The notes: generated by a model not told the origin, from the sequence alone. Counted from the first letter of the stretch, positions 9,231 to 22,047 are shown. The stretch is DNA of 64,000 nt from Schaalia turicensis ACS-279-V-Col4 (GCF_000296505.1 NZ_JH815211.1:5729-69728), one strand, 5' to 3'. Numbers and translations are program-made.

Positions 9231-10735
9231 CAGTTTTCCTCCCAAGAGCTCGCCGGGCAAGCGCCCGCCACATCATCACTGAGCGCTTCAACCAAAGCAG
9301 CGGCTTGGTACATCTTCAGATCGTGGTGCGCAGGGGCAATAATCTGGAAGCCGATCGGCAGGCCTTCGGACGAAAGCGCATTCGGAACACTCATCGCGGG
9401 GACACCGGCGAGGTTCGCCGGGATCGTCGCAATGTCATTGAGGTACATCGCCATCGGGTCGTCAATCTTGTCGCCGAACTTGAACGCCGTCGTCGGAGCG
9501 GTCGGCGAAACAAGAACGTCGACCTCTTCGAAAACACGCGCAAAGTCGCGCTGGATCAGGGTACGAACCTTCTGAGCGCTGCCGTAGTAGGCGTCGTAGT
9601 AGCCGGCCGACAGGACGTGCGTGCCGAGGATGATACGACGCTTGACCTCGTCGCCGAAGCCAGCTTCACGGGTTGCAGCCATCACGCGCTCAGCAGTCAC
9701 GGGCCCCTCGGAGGGCTCAACGCGAATGCCGTAACGCATACCATCGAAGCGAGCAAGGTTCGAAGAAACCTCAGCCGGCATGATCAGGTAGTAGGCCGCG
9801 AGCGCATAGTCGAAGCTCGGGCACGACACCTCTTTCACCTCTGCGCCAGATTCTTCAAGCTTCTTCACGGTCGCGTTGAAGGCTTTAAGAACGTCGGCTT
9901 CGTAGCCTTCGCCCGACAGTTCCTTCACCACGCCTACCTTCAGGCCAGCCATGGACTTGGTGCCTGCGACAGTTTCAACGCCGTCGACGAGGTTCCCAAC
10001 AGGCTCGTTGAGAGACGTGGAATCGAGCGGATCATAGCCACCCACAAGCTCGGTCAGAACTGCAGCGTCAGCGACGGTGCGGGTAACCGGACCAATCTGA
10101 TCAAGCGACGAGGCCATGGCAATCAGGCCGTAACGCGAAACAGCACCATAGGTCGGCTTCGCACCAACCGTGCCCGTCACTGCACCCGGCTGGCGGATCG
10201 AACCACCGGTGTCAGAGCCCAGCGCCAGCGGAACCATGTAAGCAGCAACCGCAGCAGCGGAACCGCCACCAGAACCACCGGGAATACGCTCGATATCCCA
10301 CGGGTTCAGGGTCGGACCGAACGCGGAGTGCTCGGTCGACGAGCCCATTGCGAACTCATCCATATTCGTCTTACCAACGACCGGCAGACCAGCTTCGTGG
10401 ATCTTCTTCACGATCGTTGCGTCATACGGAGGACACCAATCGCCCAGAATCTTCGACGCACACGTCGTCGGGATTCCACGGGTCACCATGTTGTCCTTCA
10501 AAGCAATCGGAATACCCGCAAGGCGGTGCAGTTCCTCGCCGGCCTGGCGCTTCGCATCAACCTCGGCCGCGGTCTTCAGAGCGCCCTCGCGGTCGATGAA
10601 AAGGAAAGCATTGATCTTAGGATTCAGTGCCTCAATACGGTCCAAGCACGCAGTTGTCAGTTCAACCGACGTGATCTGACCTGCGGCCAGCATGTCAGCC
10701 AGCTCAAGCGCGGACTTCTTCAGCAGTTCGTTCAT
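9230..10735 (-). CDS. gatA: Asp-tRNA(Asn)/Glu-tRNA(Gln) amidotransferase subunit A
   Basis: Amidase subunit that hydrolyses glutamine and passes ammonia to GatB. The 501-aa amidase-signature protein has the catalytic lysine in IALKDNMV and the Ser-rich signature [13 protein letters not shown] with the distal serine near GSDTGGS. Two adjacent ATGs exist (10738 and 10735). The second leaves a better distance to the GGGGGAGGA site and repeats the one-base TGATG overlap seen at gatA/gatB, so I use it. Confidence 0.97.
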   Translation of the reverse strand: MNELLKKSALELADMLAAGQITSVELTTACLDRIEALNPKINAFLFIDREGALKTAAEVDAKRQAGEELHRLAGIPIALKDNMVTRGIPTTCASKILGDWCPPYDATIVKKIHEAGLPVVGKTNMDEFAMGSSTEHSAFGPTLNPWDIERIPGGSGGGSAAAVAAYMVPLALGSDTGGSIRQPGAVTGTVGAKPTYGAVSRYGLIAMASSLDQIGPVTRTVADAAVLTELVGGYDPLDSTSLNEPVGNLVDGVETVAGTKSMAGLKVGVVKELSGEGYEADVLKAFNATVKKLEESGAEVKEVSCPSFDYALAAYYLIMPAEVSSNLARFDGMRYGIRVEPSEGPVTAERVMAATREAGFGDEVKRRIILGTHVLSAGYYDAYYGSAQKVRTLIQRDFARVFEEVDVLVSPTAPTTAFKFGDKIDDPMAMYLNDIATIPANLAGVPAMSVPNALSSEGLPIGFQIIAPAHHDLKMYQAAALVEALSDDVAGACPASSWEEN

Positions 10736-11031
10736 CATTCCTCCCCCAGGATCTGCGGAACAAGGAACATCCCATCTTCGCTTGCAGGCGCCTGCGAAAG
10801 AACTTCATCACGGTCAAGAGTTTCCGTGACCACATCTTCACGCCAGACATTCGTCAGCGGAATCGGGTGAGAGGTTGCGGGAACATCCGGGGTCGCAACC
10901 TCGGACACCTTGGCAACTGAAGTAGCGATAACGTCGAGTTCCCCAGCAATACGTTCAATTTCGCCTGGAGTCAATGCGATTCGGGCCAGCTCCGCGACGC
11001 GGGCGACCTCGTCAGTACTGATTCGTGACAT
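10735..11031 (-). CDS. gatC: Asp-tRNA(Asn)/Glu-tRNA(Gln) amidotransferase subunit C
   Basis: Small 98-aa subunit that stabilises the GatA-GatB interface. [20 protein letters not shown] is the standard GatC N-terminus, and the tail VPQILGEE is typical. The eight residues encoded upstream of 11031 are not family-like. First gene of the amidotransferase operon, divergent from the cardiolipin synthase gene with only 81 bases between them. Confidence 0.95.
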   Translation of the reverse strand: MSRISTDEVARVAELARIALTPGEIERIAGELDVIATSVAKVSEVATPDVPATSHPIPLTNVWREDVVTETLDRDEVLSQAPASEDGMFLVPQILGEE

Positions 11032-11112
11032 AGTCGCAATCTTAGCGCCTAGCACTAATAAGCGGGATTCGCGCCCACGCCGTAATCCACACGAGGCCGT
11101 AGAATCAGCTTC

Positions 11113-12378
11113 ATGAGATTCCCGCGTAAAAGACTCATCAGCGCCGAAACCTTAGGACTGATGAAGAAGACGGCGATCGGCATCACCATCGCACAGGCAA
11201 CCGCCATCGTCACCGTCCACGCCATCGACCATATGCGTAAGCAACGTGTCCCCGGTGGCCGACGCGGATTCCCGACCCTCGAACCAGCTGACATACAAAT
11301 CCCACGTGGCACGGTGCGAACCTATACGGAAGGGCATTCCCTATACGCGGATATGCTCCGCGCAATCCAGAACGCAACAAACCATATTTACTTTGAATCA
11401 TTCATCTGGCGCGCAGACGAATGGGGCCAGCGTTTTAAAGACGCGCTCATCGCAGCAGCCCGACGCGGAGTCAACGTCTACTGCGTGTACGACGGTTTTG
11501 GAGTTCTCAATCAAGATCCACGCTTCTATTTCTTCCCCGATATTCCACACCTATGGGTTCGTCGCTTCCCCGCGATTCGTTCTGGCCTCTTGACTTTGAA
11601 TCTGCGGAACACGGGCCAGGACCATCGCAAGATCCTCGTTGTTGATTCCACCGTTGGATTCGTCGGTGGCTACAACATCGGCAACCCCTTCGCCAACGAA
11701 TGGCGCGATACCCACGTTCGCGTGACAGGCGATGCCGTGTGGGAGCTAGAAAACGGGTTCGTCGATTTCTGGAATCACTTCAAACCCCATCGTGCGCCCC
11801 AGTTGCCCGACACCGGAGCGAAGAAGTGGCATGCAGAAGTCACCGCCGCGTTCAATGCACCCCAGCGAATCCTCTACCCGATTCGTGGAATGTACATCGA
11901 CGCGATCGAGCGCGCGACCAGCCACATTCTGATTACCACCGCCTACTTCATCCCCGATAAAGAGATTCTTCAAGCCCTGATCGCAGCAGCAAAACGCGGA
12001 GTGAAGGTCAAGGTTCTGATCCCCGAATACTCCAACCACATCATGGCTGACTGGGTAGCACGCCCCTACTACGGCTCCCTGCTTCGCGAAGGCATCGAGA
12101 TCTGGCTCTACCAGCACGCCATGGTTCACTCCAAGACGATGAGCATCGACGGCATGTGGTCAACGATCGGTACTGCCAACATCGACCGCCTCTCCATGCG
12201 AGGCAACCACGAAGTCAATATGCAATTCCATTCGCGCGAGCTTGCCCAGCACATGGAAGAAATCTTCGACAACGACCTCACCACCGCTCGTCAATACACG
12301 ATCGGCGAATGGGAAGGCCGGAATATGCTCACTCGTATCACCGAGTATCTTCTGCATCCCTTTGAATTCATGGTCTAA
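11113..12378 (+). CDS. Phospholipase D-family protein, cardiolipin synthase-like
   Basis: 421-aa membrane-anchored PLD-superfamily enzyme, probably making cardiolipin from phosphatidylglycerol. Two HKD motifs are intact: HRKILVVD (first half) and HSKTMSID (second half), each followed by a G-x-x-N element (GGYN, GTAN). There is one N-terminal hydrophobic stretch near residues 17-36 instead of the two usual in ClsA, so other phospholipid transferase roles are possible. Monocistronic, divergent from gatC. Confidence 0.88.
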   Translation: MRFPRKRLISAETLGLMKKTAIGITIAQATAIVTVHAIDHMRKQRVPGGRRGFPTLEPADIQIPRGTVRTYTEGHSLYADMLRAIQNATNHIYFESFIWRADEWGQRFKDALIAAARRGVNVYCVYDGFGVLNQDPRFYFFPDIPHLWVRRFPAIRSGLLTLNLRNTGQDHRKILVVDSTVGFVGGYNIGNPFANEWRDTHVRVTGDAVWELENGFVDFWNHFKPHRAPQLPDTGAKKWHAEVTAAFNAPQRILYPIRGMYIDAIERATSHILITTAYFIPDKEILQALIAAAKRGVKVKVLIPEYSNHIMADWVARPYYGSLLREGIEIWLYQHAMVHSKTMSIDGMWSTIGTANIDRLSMRGNHEVNMQFHSRELAQHMEEIFDNDLTTARQYTIGEWEGRNMLTRITEYLLHPFEFMV

Positions 12379-12419
12379 AACCCATCTGAGCTACCGGCCG
12401 GCAACGCTCAGACACGTTT

Positions 12420-14993
<2,574 letters not shown>

Positions 14994-15117
14994 TTAGCCA
15001 TGGAGGAATGTCTTTGCAGGCATGCCTGTGGACATTTTTCAAGTTATCCACAATTCGTCTCTTTTGCGTTTGTTTCCCCGCTTCTTCCCTCGCCACACTG
15101 ACACTGAAGGAGGAATG

Positions 15118-18100
15118 ATGAGTGACATCGCGCTACAAGCCATGGCATCTCCCATGCATTTAGCCTGTGTGCGCGGAGTGGACGCTGGTCTCGTTTTCCC
15201 TCTTCCGTCTTCCGTGGGACGAGGCCGCGATCATTTCATCGTCGACCAGCAGATATCGCGCGATCACGCGAACATCATTCGGGCAAAGAAAGGGTTTCGC
15301 CTTTACGATACGGGCTCAACAAATGGAACCTTGTTGACCTTGGGACTACTGCGTCGTCGAGTACAAGGGAAGCCTCGAAAGTTCCGGCGACGGATGGTCC
15401 TACATTTAGGACGCGATACATTCGTCCTGCGTGGCAGGCCTCGAAAATACACATGGCAGGAAAGCCGAAAAGTGTCCATGCGCGCTTTCCTTGCTTTCTT
15501 CCCCTTCATCACAATGGCACTATTCTTAGGCGTCCGGCTGGGATCTTTCCGTTACGTTACATACGGACTAGGAGCTTTGGCCGTCGGACTCGTCCCGGTG
15601 ACGCTGGGAATTCGTCTGCGACGAAAGAAACAGCGCGTTCGCCTCGACCCAGCTGGTCTTGCCATCATGCTGGCTTTTCTTCAAGCGCAAGGACAATCTG
15701 CACGTGGCGGACACACCGCTAGGCAACGCTCGCATCCTGATCACTGGCAACGCAGAACGAACAGGACACCTCAAGATACATATCCAATCAATCAAAGAGT
15801 GCGCGTTTCTTTCCCCGGCTCCCTCCGTCGACTCACGCTCCAGCTCGATTCTCCCTGTGCAATCGCGTGTATCGGAGACGACGCACGCGCCACCGCATCG
15901 TGGATTACTGGCAACATCATCGCAGTATCTCGTGGCGGATACGTCATCACAGACTCCTCAGAGGAATACGCGTTTGGCAACGGCGGACCAACAATCCACA
16001 TCATGCGTGGCCACCAGTGTCCCCACTGCATGACGTCCTTGGATACTGCGCCCGCCTCTCTGAGCGATCGGGAAGGCGATGACAATCCTTGGCACGTTGC
16101 CATTGGCATGGGATTAGAAGATGTTCCGCCCTGGTGCACCCTCAACGTTGAAAAACGAATGTCATGCGCTCCACGCTGGTGGGAGCAGTTTGAACCCGTA
16201 TCCACCGGCTCATCCTTGCCCACCAGCGTCGATTTGTGTTCATTGCTTGCACACACCACCGGCAATTCCAGCCACGATGGAACACATTTAAGCATCCCCA
16301 TCGGAGTCAATGATGCCGGCACCCTCACCATTGACCTCGTCAATGATGGACCGCACGCGTTGCTGGCAGGCACAACGGGATCGGGGAAGTCAGAAGCCCT
16401 CATCACCTGGATTCAAGCCTTAATCAGCACATACACGCCAGCAGAAATACGCATGATCCTGATTGATTACAAGGGAGGAGCAACCTTTCACCGCTTCGAG
16501 TCGGCTCCACACGTAGACCGAGTGTTCACTGACCTCGATCCCGCCCAGACTCGAAGGGCTCTCAGAGGATTAACATCGCTACTTCTGCGACGCGAACAAG
16601 AGTTCTCGCACCTTGGTTTCCCCGACTATGCAACCTGGGCCCGCGCTCATCGTGACGGTACCGCCACCTGTCCACCGCCCAGAATTATCATCGTCATCGA
16701 CGAATTCAGAGTCCTCGTCGACGCACACAAAGATGGAAGCGATATCATCAACCGACTTACAGCCCAAGGACGTTCATTGGGCGTGCATTTGATTATCGCT
16801 ACACAACGTCCCGGCGGAGCCGTCAGCTCTGCCATGCGAGCAAACATCGATATCCGCATTGCGCTTCGTTGCCTGTCGGATTCAGATTCAATCGATGTGA
16901 TTGGCGATGCGAGGGCCTCTCACCTCGAACGGATTCCCGGAAGAGCAATGTGGGCTGATCGCGGGCTTTTTCAATGCGCATGGAGCCCCAACAGCACGAC
17001 CGCTGTGCAACGCGCAGATCCACACTGTGCGCCGAAGAGTTGCGACACATCAATACCGCGCACGACGACTCAGAACGAACAGTGGGAACCATTGGCGTGG
17101 GCTCCATTCCTTCCTCCGTCCATCACTTGGGAAGAACTCGACCTCCTTTCGAAAGAAGCTCCACACGTTGCAGGAATACCGCTTGGGTTGGGCGATGGTG
17201 TCGATTCTGGAGCACATACACCCGTGAGATGGAAAAGCGGGAACATCATCGTCCGTGCCCCAGCACATCACACAACCGAAACTGGCTCGCTTGTTCGCCA
17301 GATAGCAACTCGGATTTCAACCCGCTCATCGTGGGAGATCGACCTGATTGATGCTCAGGCACCCCCCTCGCCCACTACCCGTGGACTAACGATCCGGGAA
17401 GGTCAAGATATTGCCACCCTGTTCGAGCAAGCGAAACACCATACTCCTCGAATCATTGCAATCACTGACATCGCGGCCTCTCGCCACGAACTTGAACGAA
17501 TCTACGGACTTGTTGTTGCCGAAGAGATCTGGACGAACGGAATCGAAGAATGTACCCAACGTGGCGTTGTCTTCATCATGGGAAGCCTCGATACTCACCC
17601 TCTTACTCGCTTCGATCGTTCACTGGCTTCGCTCCTCATTGAACGACCCGATACGTCCGAACCTCACTATCGCGCCTCGTCCGCGACCGAGGAGCCGTGC
17701 GAACCTGGCCAGTGGTGGGTTGAAGCGGATCATCAGCGAACTCTGGCTCTTTTTCCTTCAACAGACCTCGCGAAGAAAAACCGGGGAGCGGAGGCATCGC
17801 TTGTTGCACCGACCAAAGATTGCTACGGAGGTTTCACCCACCCAGATAGTGCTCAGCTATTGATTGGCCCCGGGTGGGAGGACTTCGACGTCTACGTCTG
17901 CACACACCTATTCACTGCGCACACCCAGCCTGAACAGGATAAGAGGCTTTCGGATTGGATAATTATGCATAACGAGTCGCAGGTAATTCAGACAATTTTG
18001 AGACACAACCTCACTTCACTCGGCATTAACAATCCACACATTGAGACTCTGACTCCCACTCAATGGCCTCGACTGGCTATCCAAGAGCAAACGAACCTTC

Positions 18101-18285
18101 TCATCATTGATCCGCCACCAGATTTCATACGATCTTTCAAACACTCGACAAATCGGCTCCAAACCTCACTTTTTGCCCGACGGTGGAAGGAAAACACAGG
18201 CATTATTCGTGTCGCTGGACACTTCGATCGAGTTGCATTGAGTTGCTCTGGGCACCGACGTGACAACTTGCACACCAAATTTTGA
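15118..18285 (+). CDS. FHA- and FtsK-domain membrane ATPase (EssC/EccC-like)
   Basis: Predicted membrane-bound ATPase of 1055 aa. I chose the second of two adjacent ATGs (15118) because AAGGAGGA ends four bases before it. Order: FHA domain (about 16-100, with SVGRGRD, SRDHAN, STNGT), two transmembrane helices (about 121-165), a linker with a CPHC pair, then an FtsK/SpoIIIE ATPase with Walker A GTTGSGKS (418-425) and Walker B IIIVIDEF (about 524-530). The C-terminal third looks like a second ATPase domain whose Walker A has decayed (RAPAHHTTET). This matches the layout of type VII secretion ATPases of the EssC class, but no WXG100, EccB, EccD or EsaA-like gene is nearby. DNA-translocase roles cannot be excluded. 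Confidence 0.8.
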   Translation: MSDIALQAMASPMHLACVRGVDAGLVFPLPSSVGRGRDHFIVDQQISRDHANIIRAKKGFRLYDTGSTNGTLLTLGLLRRRVQGKPRKFRRRMVLHLGRDTFVLRGRPRKYTWQESRKVSMRAFLAFFPFITMALFLGVRLGSFRYVTYGLGALAVGLVPVTLGIRLRRKKQRVRLDPAGLAIMLAFLQAQGQSARGGHTARQRSHPDHWQRRTNRTPQDTYPINQRVRVSFPGSLRRLTLQLDSPCAIACIGDDARATASWITGNIIAVSRGGYVITDSSEEYAFGNGGPTIHIMRGHQCPHCMTSLDTAPASLSDREGDDNPWHVAIGMGLEDVPPWCTLNVEKRMSCAPRWWEQFEPVSTGSSLPTSVDLCSLLAHTTGNSSHDGTHLSIPIGVNDAGTLTIDLVNDGPHALLAGTTGSGKSEALITWIQALISTYTPAEIRMILIDYKGGATFHRFESAPHVDRVFTDLDPAQTRRALRGLTSLLLRREQEFSHLGFPDYATWARAHRDGTATCPPPRIIIVIDEFRVLVDAHKDGSDIINRLTAQGRSLGVHLIIATQRPGGAVSSAMRANIDIRIALRCLSDSDSIDVIGDARASHLERIPGRAMWADRGLFQCAWSPNSTTAVQRADPHCAPKSCDTSIPRTTTQNEQWEPLAWAPFLPPSITWEELDLLSKEAPHVAGIPLGLGDGVDSGAHTPVRWKSGNIIVRAPAHHTTETGSLVRQIATRISTRSSWEIDLIDAQAPPSPTTRGLTIREGQDIATLFEQAKHHTPRIIAITDIAASRHELERIYGLVVAEEIWTNGIEECTQRGVVFIMGSLDTHPLTRFDRSLASLLIERPDTSEPHYRASSATEEPCEPGQWWVEADHQRTLALFPSTDLAKKNRGAEASLVAPTKDCYGGFTHPDSAQLLIGPGWEDFDVYVCTHLFTAHTQPEQDKRLSDWIIMHNESQVIQTILRHNLTSLGINNPHIETLTPTQWPRLAIQEQTNLLIIDPPPDFIRSFKHSTNRLQTSLFARRWKENTGIIRVAGHFDRVALSCSGHRRDNLHTKF

Positions 18286-18402
18286 TGGGTTGTGCCCTGC
18301 ACCTCTTGCCCCCGCACATTTATTCACCGACACTTATCAATGGAATTCGGCGCGCCAATGGGCGCAGTCGAAAATGCGTGAACGAATCCAAGGAGCTGTG
18401 AA

Positions 18403-18651
18403 ATGGACTGGCGGAGTAAGGCTGCCTGCTTGAGTGTTGACCCCGAACTGTTTTTCCCGATCGGAAATACAGGTCCGGCAATTGCTCAGGCCGCGGAAGC
18501 CAAAGCCGTGTGCCACAGCTGCTCAGTCGAAGCGACCTGTCTGCAGTGGGCAATCGAAAACAACCAGGATTCTGGTGTGTGGGGTGGCTTGAGCGAAGAG
18601 GAACGTCGTTCGCTCAAGCGTCGTGCAGCACGTGCACGACGCGCATCCTGA
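18403..18651 (+). CDS. whiB1: WhiB1-type iron-sulfur transcription factor
   Basis: 82-aa WhiB protein that binds a [4Fe-4S] cluster and the housekeeping sigma factor. Cluster ligands are Cys9, Cys37, Cys40 and Cys46; the turn GVWGG and the basic tail RRSLKRRAARARRAS are present. The opening MDWRSKAAC and the segment DPELFFPIGNTGPA closely resemble Mycobacterium WhiB1. Preceded by AAGGAG, transcribed alone between the FtsK-like gene and a strong terminator. Confidence 0.93.
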   Translation: MDWRSKAACLSVDPELFFPIGNTGPAIAQAAEAKAVCHSCSVEATCLQWAIENNQDSGVWGGLSEEERRSLKRRAARARRAS

Positions 18652-18663
18652 TTTAAACGTTCA

Positions 18664-18707
18664 GCGTGTGGGGGTCCCTCTTGAGAGCCGACCCCCACAC
18701 GCTTTTA
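18664..18707 (+). terminator. Terminator after whiB1
   Basis: A perfect 13-bp stem (18664-18676 with 18690-18702) is followed directly by TTTTAA. The opposing kinase gene at 18744 is convergent and may share it. Confidence 0.85.
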
Positions 18708-18743
18708 ACGCCCCTTACCTACTAGGCACACATCCGTTCGGAA

Positions 18744-20204
18744 TCAGACCTCATCCAAGTGAATCTTCAAGGTGACAACCGTTCCACCTTCGGGGCGCAA
18801 CGACCAGTCAATCGAACCATTCAGGTCACCACGCACCATCTGCTTGACAATTTGAGTTCCCAGACCACTCATCGGGGTTCCCGGTTCAAAACCGACGCCG
18901 TCATCAGCGACCTTGACCGTCATCGTTTCACCCTCGCGTTGAACGGACACGACAATCGTTCCATCACGTTCTGCCAGACCGTGTTCAACAGAGTTTGTGA
19001 CCAGTTCGTTCAAAACGGTTGCTAGAGCTTGAGCTTGATCAGCGGCAATAACCCCGAAGGAACCGTCGGTAATAACTTCCACGCTTCGATCAGTAACAGC
19101 GACCGCACCCGCAAGACGCAGAACCGAGCGCGCGACCTCGTCAAAGTCAACAGTTTCATCGACGTTCTGAGATAGGGCCGCGTGGACCGTTGCGATTGCC
19201 TGAACTCGACGTTCTGCCTCCGCGAGCGCATCCTTGACATCTTGGCGTTCCGAGCGACGCGATTGCAGTCGAAGCAGAGCCGAAACGGTCTGCAGATTGT
19301 TCTTCACGCGGTGGTGGATCTCGCGGATCGTCGCATCTTTCGTCATGAGTTCCTGTTCACGACGTCGAACTTCAGAGATGTCGCGCGTCAGAATGACGGC
19401 TCCAAGACGCGTACGGCCTTCCGTGAGGGGGAGAGCGCGCATCGTAATGGTGGAAGCATGGCTTGAGATTTCGGTTCGCCACGAGGCACGTCCCATGACG
19501 ACAACCGCCATGGATTCTTCGATCATGGATTCGTCGGCGATCACATTGGTGATCTCTTGGGCAAGGATCTTGCCTCGCACTGCGTTGCGGATACCGAGGC
19601 GTCGCAAACACGAGGTGGCGTTCGGCGTTGTTTCGAGGACCTTGCCGTCGGGGTCGATCAGGATGACACCATCGAGGACACGCGGGACGCCACGAGCAGT
19701 CACCGCGGGGGTCGTGTCATAGGGATATTCACCGCGCGAGATCATCTGGCAGAGGTTGTCTGAGACCTGGGCTGCCCACGAGTCAAAGCCTAGGGAGAAT
19801 CGCGGTGAAGAAAGGTTGGATTCGCGGGTGACAACTGCGATGACGCGCCCATCGTGAAGGACGGGGATGCAGGTTTCCATCATCGAGTAGGTGCCTGCCC
19901 AGCGTGCAGCCGGGGATTTAACGACTTGTCCGGTTGCGATCGCGCGACGGAATTCGATTTCGCGCGCTACGGGTAGGTGGAGGCCGATGATGTCATCGAT
20001 GTGAACGGTTGTTGATGTTGCCGGTCGAGAGTGGGCAACTGCGATGAAACGTTCATCGTCGGTGGGAAGCCAGAGAACCAGGTCTGCTGCGCTCAAGTCT
20101 GCAAGGACTTGCCAGTCTGCGAGGAGCAGGTGGAGCCACTCAATGTCCTTCTCGGTCAGGGCATCGCTCGAGGCTACCTCTGCCAGTTGTGTCAGGCTTC
20201 TCAT
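18744..20204 (-). CDS. pdtaS: Soluble sensor histidine kinase, PdtaS type
   Basis: 486-aa cytosolic kinase without membrane helices. An N-terminal GAF-like sensor region (about 1-150) is followed by a PAS-like domain (GVILIDPDGKVLETTPNA), a HisKA_2 phosphoacceptor segment with REIHHRVKNNLQTVSALLRL, and a HATPase domain with N-box LNELVTNSVEHG and DDGVGF. This order matches PdtaS, which in mycobacteria signals to the RNA-binding antiterminator PdtaR; no PdtaR-like gene is in the window. The start at 20204 is chosen because a TACTAT box lies seven bases upstream, suggesting a leaderless message; earlier codons are not family-like. Confidence 0.88.
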   Translation of the reverse strand: MRSLTQLAEVASSDALTEKDIEWLHLLLADWQVLADLSAADLVLWLPTDDERFIAVAHSRPATSTTVHIDDIIGLHLPVAREIEFRRAIATGQVVKSPAARWAGTYSMMETCIPVLHDGRVIAVVTRESNLSSPRFSLGFDSWAAQVSDNLCQMISRGEYPYDTTPAVTARGVPRVLDGVILIDPDGKVLETTPNATSCLRRLGIRNAVRGKILAQEITNVIADESMIEESMAVVVMGRASWRTEISSHASTITMRALPLTEGRTRLGAVILTRDISEVRRREQELMTKDATIREIHHRVKNNLQTVSALLRLQSRRSERQDVKDALAEAERRVQAIATVHAALSQNVDETVDFDEVARSVLRLAGAVAVTDRSVEVITDGSFGVIAADQAQALATVLNELVTNSVEHGLAERDGTIVVSVQREGETMTVKVADDGVGFEPGTPMSGLGTQIVKQMVRGDLNGSIDWSLRPEGGTVVTLKIHLDEV

Positions 20205-20248
20205 AGGATTGATAGTAGCCGTTGGAAAACGTGAAGAGATGAGTGCCC

Positions 20249-20728
20249 ATGGAGTTTTCAAAGTCGTTGACGTATCCGGTGCCCCTTGCCGACTTTCAAG
20301 CAATGAGCGTTGACCCCGATTTTGTCCGTGGGCGTTTCGCGCATTTTTGTCAGGATCTTCAGGTTGAACACTTCGCCTCGGGCGTTCGAGCTCACGGCAG
20401 TGTTGATCCTGGTGTTCTGCCAGCTCAAGTGCGTCAGATGATTCGCGGAGAGTTGCGCCTTGCGTTGAGTGAAGAGTTTGTTCACGAGGCCGCGCTCACT
20501 GCCTCGACGCAGCTCTCATTTGAGGGCGCGCCCGTCACAGTCACTATGACCTCGCATTTTTCTGGGTCGAGCGAAACGCTTCGCCAGGTTGAAGGTGAAG
20601 TGAAAGTGGCAATTCCCTTCTTTGGCGCTCGCATTGAAAGTGAAGTGTTGAAGCACGTCGATGAGATTCTCGATGAAGAGCTGAAGCTCGCTTCCGCCTG
20701 GCTTCAGCGCGGAAGTAGCGAAGTCTGA
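20249..20728 (+). CDS. DUF2505 family protein
   Basis: 159-aa actinobacterial protein of DUF2505, a START/SRPBCC-like fold of unknown function. Visible features are the opening MEFSKSLTYPVPLADFQAM, a central beta-rich stretch, and the terminal amphipathic helix FGARIESEVLKHVDEILDEE that is typical of the family. A GTG six bases earlier (20243) sits behind GAAGAGA and may be the true start. Divergent from the sensor kinase with 44 bases between them. Confidence 0.75.
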   Translation: MEFSKSLTYPVPLADFQAMSVDPDFVRGRFAHFCQDLQVEHFASGVRAHGSVDPGVLPAQVRQMIRGELRLALSEEFVHEAALTASTQLSFEGAPVTVTMTSHFSGSSETLRQVEGEVKVAIPFFGARIESEVLKHVDEILDEELKLASAWLQRGSSEV

Positions 20729-20849
20729 CCTGCCTCGTCAACTGGGAAGGTAAAAACGCGACGAAAACGGATTTATTCCACTTTTTCTCGTGATATCTTC
20801 ATCGCCTTCTCAACGCGCACGGATGCGAATAATCGGTGAGAATAATGGC

Positions 20850-21296
20850 ATGAGTGAAACACAAGAGACCCCTGTTTTGTCCCCCGCCCTCTACTTGCAG
20901 CGTGAAGGCATCCGCCAGTACTCGGCGACTAATCCTCGTGGCGCCCAAGTTCTGGTTGGTGAGGGCCCCTGCCGTTTCTCTCCCGGTGAACTTCTGAAAA
21001 TTGCGGTCGCAGGCTGTAACGCAATGTCGTCCGACAAGCGTCTGACCGATCGCCTTGGCGAAGACTTTGAGCAGGTCGTGGCTGTCTCCGCGCAGTACCT
21101 CGAAGGCGAAGATCGCTTCACCCACTTTGATGTGGAACTGATCCAGGACCTCTCAAGCGTGGATGAGGAAGAGCGCGAGAAGATGATTCGTCGCGCATCG
21201 GGCGCCATCGAGCGTAACTGCACCATCGGTCACACCGTGACCAAGGGTGCCACCTATGAAAAGACCTTCACGAACGAATCCCTTTCAGAGGACTGA
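20850..21296 (+). CDS. OsmC family peroxide-stress protein
   Basis: 148-aa OsmC/Ohr-like thiol peroxidase, probably reducing organic hydroperoxides. The two conserved cysteines are visible in AVAGCNAMSSDK and ERNCTIGHTV. The start at 20850 is used because the 20 residues upstream are unlike the family. The next gene begins one base after the stop, so the two are co-transcribed. Confidence 0.87.
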   Translation: MSETQETPVLSPALYLQREGIRQYSATNPRGAQVLVGEGPCRFSPGELLKIAVAGCNAMSSDKRLTDRLGEDFEQVVAVSAQYLEGEDRFTHFDVELIQDLSSVDEEEREKMIRRASGAIERNCTIGHTVTKGATYEKTFTNESLSED

Positions 21297-21297
21297 C

Positions 21298-22047
21298 ATG
21301 TCTGTGCGTCACCGGGCAGTCGATGTGTGGCAGCGCGCGCTTGATGTGCCCTATGCGTCGACTGCCCGTAGTGCGCAAAAACTGCGCGATACTCACCCGG
21401 GAGCGACCCCCAACGAACTGGTTGAGATTGCCAACCAGCGTTTCAAAGCGCGCGTGAAACGTGAGTCTGGGGCTGCCGGGGCTTTCTCAGCGTGGCCCGG
21501 AATTGGCACTGCGCTCAGCCTTGGTGCCTCCGGTCTGCAATTCGGCACGTTCCTGACTGAAGCCGCACACCACTGCATGGTCGTCGCGCACCTGTACGGG
21601 ATTGACGTGAAGGATCCCGCGAAGCGTAACGCGCTGGTATTGGCTGCAATTACGGGGCAAGAAGGGGCTGAAGCAATCACGGCAACCGTCGGTATTCAGG
21701 CAGCATCGTGGTTCGCGTCTTCCTTTGTTGACATTCGTTCTCAGGCAGCGACCCAGTTCAATCAGATGATGGTCAAGTGGGCGAAGCGTAAGCTTGCAAA
21801 ACACGCTGCACTGTCTTCTGTCGGACGTTTAGTCCCCTTCGGAATCGGCGCGGTCGTCGGATGGAAGGCCGGCGCAGCATTGGCGAATAAGACGATCGAG
21901 GGGCTGGAGATTGCGCTGGGAACGCCTCCCGCTGATTTCTCGCACACTCGCATTATTGATGTTTCATTGAATGGCGATGCACAAAAGTCTGATGCTTTCG
22001 CTCACCTGGCACTGCCGATGGATGATAAGGCAAGCGTCCTCGACTGA
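21298..22047 (+). CDS. Conserved hypothetical protein with glycine-rich hydrophobic helices
   Basis: 249 aa, not recognised. It begins directly behind the OsmC stop, within the same message. Residues about 60-100 (GAAGAFSAWPGIGTALSLGA) and about 190-215 (VPFGIGAVVGWKAGAALAN) are Gly/Ala-rich hydrophobic helices resembling those in EcsC-like proteins, with amphipathic stretches between them. There is no signal peptide. The pairing with OsmC may point to envelope stress, which is inference only. The extended frame starting inside osmC is rejected. Confidence 0.7.
   Translation: MSVRHRAVDVWQRALDVPYASTARSAQKLRDTHPGATPNELVEIANQRFKARVKRESGAAGAFSAWPGIGTALSLGASGLQFGTFLTEAAHHCMVVAHLYGIDVKDPAKRNALVLAAITGQEGAEAITATVGIQAASWFASSFVDIRSQAATQFNQMMVKWAKRKLAKHAALSSVGRLVPFGIGAVVGWKAGAALANKTIEGLEIALGTPPADFSHTRIIDVSLNGDAQKSDAFAHLALPMDDKASVLD

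Noticed and set aside
7686..10870. Very long plus-strand open frames (629 and 521 codons) opposite gatB and gatA; similar ones opposite chvE, ligA and UPF0182
   Set aside because: They mirror highly biased codons of well-supported genes on the other strand and have no recognisable domains or ribosome sites.
16579..18317. Minus-strand frames opposite the FHA-FtsK gene
   Set aside because: Short, without domains, and opposite a clearly coding gene.
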